64,000 nucleotides of DNA from JACVRW01 sp963811055 (GTDB taxonomy: Bacteria > Actinomycetota > Thermoleophilia > Solirubrobacterales > Thermoleophilaceae). The first letter of the stretch is position 1. Each line of letters begins with the position of its first letter. The position numbers and the translations under genes were made by a program. The notes below the pieces were generated by a model that was given only the letters and a program-made list of their open reading frames with translations, did not search any database and was not told the DNA's origin. Positions 62,998 through 64,000 of the stretch are shown piece after piece. The stretch spans positions 887,293 through 951,292 of the forward strand of contig CAWEPQ010000001.1 in assembly GCA_963811055.1 (NCBI GenBank). The letters are read 5' to 3'.

Positions 62998-64000
62998 TCA
63001 GTTCCCGAGAATGCCGGGCAGGCGCAGGCCCTTTTCCTTGGCGCAGTCGATGGCGATCTCGTAGCCGGCATCGGCATGGCGCATGACGCCGGTCGCCGGG
63101 TCGTTCCAGAGCACGCGCTCGAGGCGTCTTGCGGCATCGTCCGTGCCATCGGCGCAAATGACCATGCCGGAATGCTGCGAGAAGCCCATGCCGACGCCGC
63201 CACCGTGATGCAGCGACACCCATGTGGCGCCCGACGCCGTGTTGAGCAGGGCATTGAGCAGCGGCCAGTCGGAAACGGCGTCTGAGCCGTCCTTCATCGC
63301 TTCGGTCTCGCGGTTCGGCGAGGCGACGGAGCCGGAATCCAGATGATCGCGGCCGATGACGATCGGGGCGGTGAGTTCGCCGTTCTCACCATCTCGTTGA
63401 AGGCAAGGCCGAGCCGGTGGCGGTCGCCGAGGCCGACCCAGCAGATGCGTGCCGGCAGGCCCTGGAAGGCGATGCGCTCCCTGGCCATGTCGAGCCAGTT
63501 GTGCAGGTGCTTGTTGTCAGGCAGCAGTTCCTTCACCTTGGCATCGGTCTTGTAGATATCCTCCGGATCGCCGGAAAGGGCTGCCCAGCGGAAGGGGCCG
63601 ATGCCGCGGCAAAACAGCGGGCGGATATAGGCCGGCACGAAGCCCGGGAAGGCGAAGGCGTTCTCGAGGCCTTCGTCCTTGGCGACCTGGCGGATATTGT
63701 TGCCATAATCGAGGGTCGGAATACCGGCATTCCAGAAGGCGATCATCGCTTCGACATGCTCGCGCATCGAGGCGCGCGCTGCTTTTTCCACAGCCTTCGG
63801 ATCGCTTTCGCGCTTTGCCTTCCATTCGCCCATCGTCCAGCCCTTCGGCAGGTAGCCGTTGATCGGGTCGTGGGCCGAGGTCTGGTCGGTGACGATATCG
63901 GGGCGGATGCCGCGGCGGACCATCTCGGGCAGGATTTCGGCGGCGTTGCCGAGCAGGCCGACGGATTTCGCCTCGCCGGCCTTGGTCCAGCGGTCGATCA
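62998..64000 (-). CDS. hutU: Urocanate hydratase (partial, one indel)
   Basis: C-terminal ~335 residues of urocanase, which converts urocanate to imidazolonepropionate in histidine degradation. Seen: GIRPDIVTDQTSAHDP, DYGNNIRQVAKDEG, AFPGFVPAYIRPLFCRGIGP (Cys motif), then after an indel near 63,392 IVIGRDHLDSGSVASPNRET and HHGGGVGMGFSQHSG. The GxGMGxSQHxG NAD motif region and active-site Cys are present. The 5' end lies beyond the window. Rhizobial-type sequence. Confidence 0.9.

Noticed and set aside
57226..64000. Genomic island acquired by horizontal transfer
   Set aside because: No tRNA, integrase, att repeats or transposase at the boundary; the join cuts an ABC gene at its 5' end and at least two different sources are visible, so a chimeric assembly is more likely.

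Overview
The first ~57.2 kb look like one high-GC Actinomycetota genome, most like the Solirubrobacterales/Thermoleophilia: strong G/C third-position bias, many GTG starts and 4-nt ATGA/GTGA overlaps, a fused PafBC regulator, an InhA-like FabI, secreted proteins with LPxTG-like tails, and a small repeat protein of a type I associate with Solirubrobacter relatives. The last ~6.8 kb are different: 57.2-60.6 kb is lower in GC and carries a DUF4407 gene and kinase-like genes, and 60.6-64 kb looks alphaproteobacterial (DUF899, J-domain protein, hutD, hutU). The change at about 57,224 falls inside an ABC ATPase gene, so I read the tail as a chimeric join rather than an island.

Layout. 0-4.6 kb (minus): ABC ATPase, methyltransferase and the dTDP-rhamnose genes rmlB, rmlD and rmlA (no rmlC). 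4.8-17 kb: secreted M14 carboxypeptidase, fused PafBC, YhaM-like exonuclease, SDR, EcsC, ferritin-like protein, secreted/anchored proteins, alcohol dehydrogenase and MarR. 17.3-24.1 kb: a MarR-type operator, an unusual C6/G6 leader and a seven-gene fatty-acid-synthesis operon (fabH-fabG-acpP-fabF-carboxyltransferase-fabI-acyl thioester reductase). 24.1-26.8 kb (minus): two ferritin-like proteins, an L,D-transpeptidase and a membrane protein. 27-34 kb: membrane-anchored FkbM methyltransferase, poly-HAMP hybrid kinase with GGDEF response regulator, DrrAB-type ABC exporter. 34-43 kb: M28 peptidase, DedA, PAP2, then overlapping diacylglycerol-kinase-like, MFS and GT2-PAP2 fusion genes, and a clan GH-A glycosidase. 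43-50 kb: histone-H1-like protein, DUF4389, membrane LuxR, CAP protein, LPHTG protein, DsbA-like protein. 50.5-54.2 kb (minus): ApbE, ferric-reductase-like membrane protein, ferredoxin and flavoprotein reductase plus two membrane-tethered proteins, a likely flavin-based electron-transfer module. 55-57.2 kb: VOC protein and ABC exporter.

From about 30.4 kb onward many genes are broken by single-base indels, mostly one extra G or C in a short G/C run (five in the M28 gene alone). Repairing them restores full-length family members, so I treat most as sequence errors and annotate across them. The first 30 kb has only two suspected frameshifts.
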